The notes under the pieces: model-generated
Told to the model about the DNA's origin: nothing
Seen by the model: only the letters and a program-made list of their open reading frames with translations
Database searches by the model: none
Shown: piece after piece, positions 33,508 through 34,624 of the stretch
How the letters are laid out: each line of letters opens with the position of its first letter
Position numbering within the stretch: position 1 is the first letter of the stretch
Made by a program: the position numbers and the translations under genes
Source of the DNA: Planctomyces sp.
Lineage (GTDB): Bacteria > Planctomycetota > Planctomycetia > Planctomycetales > Planctomycetaceae
Direction: 5' to 3'
DNA: 34,624 nt
Assembly: GCA_016795105.1 (NCBI GenBank)
Contig: JAEUIH010000078.1
Span: forward strand, 1-34,624

Positions 33508-34221
33508 CTACTTTAGCGGAGTTTCATCAACGCTATCGATCAGTTCGAGATCAAAGATCAGCACTGAGTTCGGCCCGATTGTTGGTGGACCATTTTCGCC
33601 ATAGGCCAGTTCGCTTGGGATGTAGAGTCGATACTTTGAACCAACCTTCATCAACTGCAGAGCTTCCGTCCAGCCCGGGATGACCTGAGTCACACCAAAT
33701 GATACAGGTTCTTCATTATCAGTTGGTACTTCCCCTTCGTAGGAACTGTCGAAGACAGTGCCGTCAATCAGAGTTCCTCGATAATGGGTTGAAACCTTGC
33801 TGGTCTTCTTTGGAGCTGCGCCAGTACCTTCCTTGATGACCTTGTACTGCAGACCCGACTTGGTCACTTTCACGCCTTCTTTGGCCTTATTTTCTTCGAG
33901 GTACTTCTTGCCGGCGTCGAGATTCATCTTTGCTTTCTCGTCGCGTTTCTTCTGGAGTTCTGCGTCCATGGCTGCAAATGCAGCTTCTGCTTCCTGAGGT
34001 GTCACGATCGATTTCTTACCGGCAAGCGCAGCGGCGACACCTTCGGCAAGAACTTTTGCATCAAGATCGAGTCCCTGTCGCTTGATGTTGCTGCCGATCT
34101 GAAAGCCAATCTGATAGCTGGCCTTATCACGAGCAGACTCAAGTTTTGGACCTTCATCCTGCGCGGATGCCGCGTTCACGAGACCAGCCATCAATACCCC
34201 TGTGAGTGTGAGAAAACGCAT
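33508..34221 (-). CDS. Exported FKBP-type peptidyl-prolyl isomerase
   Basis: This 237-residue FkpA/Mip-like protein has a signal peptide (MRFLTLTGVLMAGLVNAASAQ). An N-terminal dimerisation helix region follows, with KASYQIGFQIGSNIKRQGLDLD and a long charged helix. The FKBP domain has GLQYKVIKEGTG, VSTHYRGTLIDGTVFDSSY (about 143-161), VIPGWTEALQLMKVGSKYRLYIP (about 183-205), LAYGENGPPTIGPNSVLIFDLELI. The catalytic pocket residues (Tyr, Phe, Asp, Trp of PGW) are present. It folds proteins in the periplasm. I chose ATG 34221 because AGGAAAG lies 7 bases upstream. A longer open frame to 34503 is encoded by repeats. That ribosome-binding site sits in a perfect hairpin. Confidence 0.9.
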   Translation of the reverse strand: MRFLTLTGVLMAGLVNAASAQDEGPKLESARDKASYQIGFQIGSNIKRQGLDLDAKVLAEGVAAALAGKKSIVTPQEAEAAFAAMDAELQKKRDEKAKMNLDAGKKYLEENKAKEGVKVTKSGLQYKVIKEGTGAAPKKTSKVSTHYRGTLIDGTVFDSSYEGEVPTDNEEPVSFGVTQVIPGWTEALQLMKVGSKYRLYIPSELAYGENGPPTIGPNSVLIFDLELIDSVDETPLK

Positions 34222-34225
34222 GGAC

Positions 34226-34262
34226 AGACTTTCCTGCATGTCACCGTCCGGCAGGAAAGTCT
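34226..34262 (-). promoter_or_regulatory. 12-bp hairpin burying the FKBP ribosome-binding site
   Basis: Read on the minus strand, AGACTTTCCTGC (34262-34251) and GCAGGAAAGTCT (34237-34226) are perfect 12-bp arms around a 13-nt loop. The stem ends 4 bases before the ATG at 34221. The 3' arm contains AGGAAAG, the Shine-Dalgarno, and a second in-frame ATG (34239) lies in the loop. Translation should require opening of the stem, as in RNA thermometers or protein/ligand-gated leaders. It could instead be a DNA operator. Confidence 0.6.
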
Positions 34263-34383
34263 CACGCGAACAATCGTCTGCCAACAGCGAAATCAAAATA
34301 AATTTCAGAAGGGACTCTATGGCAAAACAACATCCACTTTCAATTGCACACCAAAACTCACCCATTTTCGGGCAAATTCCAAA

Positions 34384-34545
34384 AAATGTAGCTTGGGCAT
34401 TCCTGCCCGAGCCGCTGCAGCAAATGTAGCTTGGGCATTCCTGCCCGAGCCGCCCTGGCAACACACTGGCAACACCCCGGCCACGCTCCTGCCACCGCGT
34501 CAAATCGCAGCCAGCACTCGAGACGGGCAGGAATGCCCATCCTAC
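34384..34545. repeat. Hairpin-repeat island 3 (2 forward, 1 reverse copy)
   Basis: Forward copies start at 34384 and 34422, and one reverse copy lies at 34522-34545. The spacer (GGCAACAC..GGCCACGCTCCTGCCACCGCG) is related to that of island 2, in the same orientation. The FKBP gene is therefore bracketed by homologous direct repeats. The bases from 34222 to 34383 hold the FKBP leader and an AT-rich stretch with no gene. Confidence 0.85.
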
Positions 34546-34624
34546 TTACCAAATGTAGACAAGATGGAAGGACCAGCGATCACGAGAATCGTGGGTTAAG
34601 CTTTCGAAGCGTATGCAACATTTC

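Noticed and set aside
34222-34503. N-terminal extension of the FKBP open frame
   Set aside because: The extension is encoded by repeat island 3 and AT-rich leader. A signal peptide and ribosome-binding site mark ATG 34221.
34580-34624. Possible C-terminal end of a minus-strand gene (..MLHTLRKLNPRFS, stop at 34580-34582)
   Set aside because: Only 14 codons are visible before the window edge, too little to support a gene.

Overview
The window looks like chromosomal DNA from a planctomycete (Planctomycetota). The signs are large secreted glycine-rich and EF-hand proteins, a DUF1080 protein, a membrane protein opening with an NPYTPP-like motif, a Ser/Thr kinase with an N-terminal zinc-ribbon-like motif and a multi-pass C-terminus, and short dispersed hairpin repeats that fill the gaps between genes. 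Genus is not determinable by eye. No rRNA, tRNA, CRISPR array, transposase or phage gene was seen.

Layout. (1) 1-492: a possible gene remnant running into palindromic repeats. (2) 493-5152, minus strand: a very large protein that I place in the PPi-type phosphoenolpyruvate carboxykinase family, and upstream of it a DHH/DHHA1 phosphoesterase. (3) 5357-6715, minus: a secreted Gly-rich EF-hand protein, divergent from (4) 7090-18731, plus: a type II secretion/type IV pilus-like operon. Its first gene is secretin-like but carries only tandem N-type modules and a Gly-rich tail. It is followed by gspE, gspF, gspG, gspH, gspI, gspJ, gspK and an unrecognised 265-residue protein. (5) 19095-24400, plus: a serine beta-lactamase-like hydrolase, a small membrane protein, a Ser/Thr kinase whose 3' end lies in a MITE-like element, and a SIMPL-domain protein. 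(6) 24465-27454: a pilin-like small protein and a BCS1-like AAA ATPase (minus), divergent from an SPFH/band-7 protein (plus). (7) 27585-32004: two glycosyltransferases, a GNAT/FemAB-like protein and RimI. (8) 32160-34624: a structured leader and DUF1080 protein, then an FKBP-type prolyl isomerase lying between two homologous repeat islands.

How the genes work together. The gsp genes are tightly packed (TAATG and ATGA overlaps) and would build a pseudopilus driven by GspE/GspF. gspC, gspL, gspM and the prepilin peptidase are not in the window, and no secretin beta-barrel is recognisable. The neighbouring EF-hand protein shares the GGF-type low-complexity sequence of the secretin-like tail and may be a partner or substrate. 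The BCS1-like ATPase and SPFH protein resemble other AAA/SPFH membrane quality-control pairs.

The most unusual signals are the pore-less multi-module secretin-like protein, a 12-bp hairpin that buries the Shine-Dalgarno of the FKBP gene, a family of 13 hairpin repeats whose two subtypes show compensatory base changes, a 169-bp MITE-like element that supplies the end of the kinase gene, and a three-hairpin leader before the DUF1080 gene. Gene functions rest on recalled family motifs, and no database search was possible.
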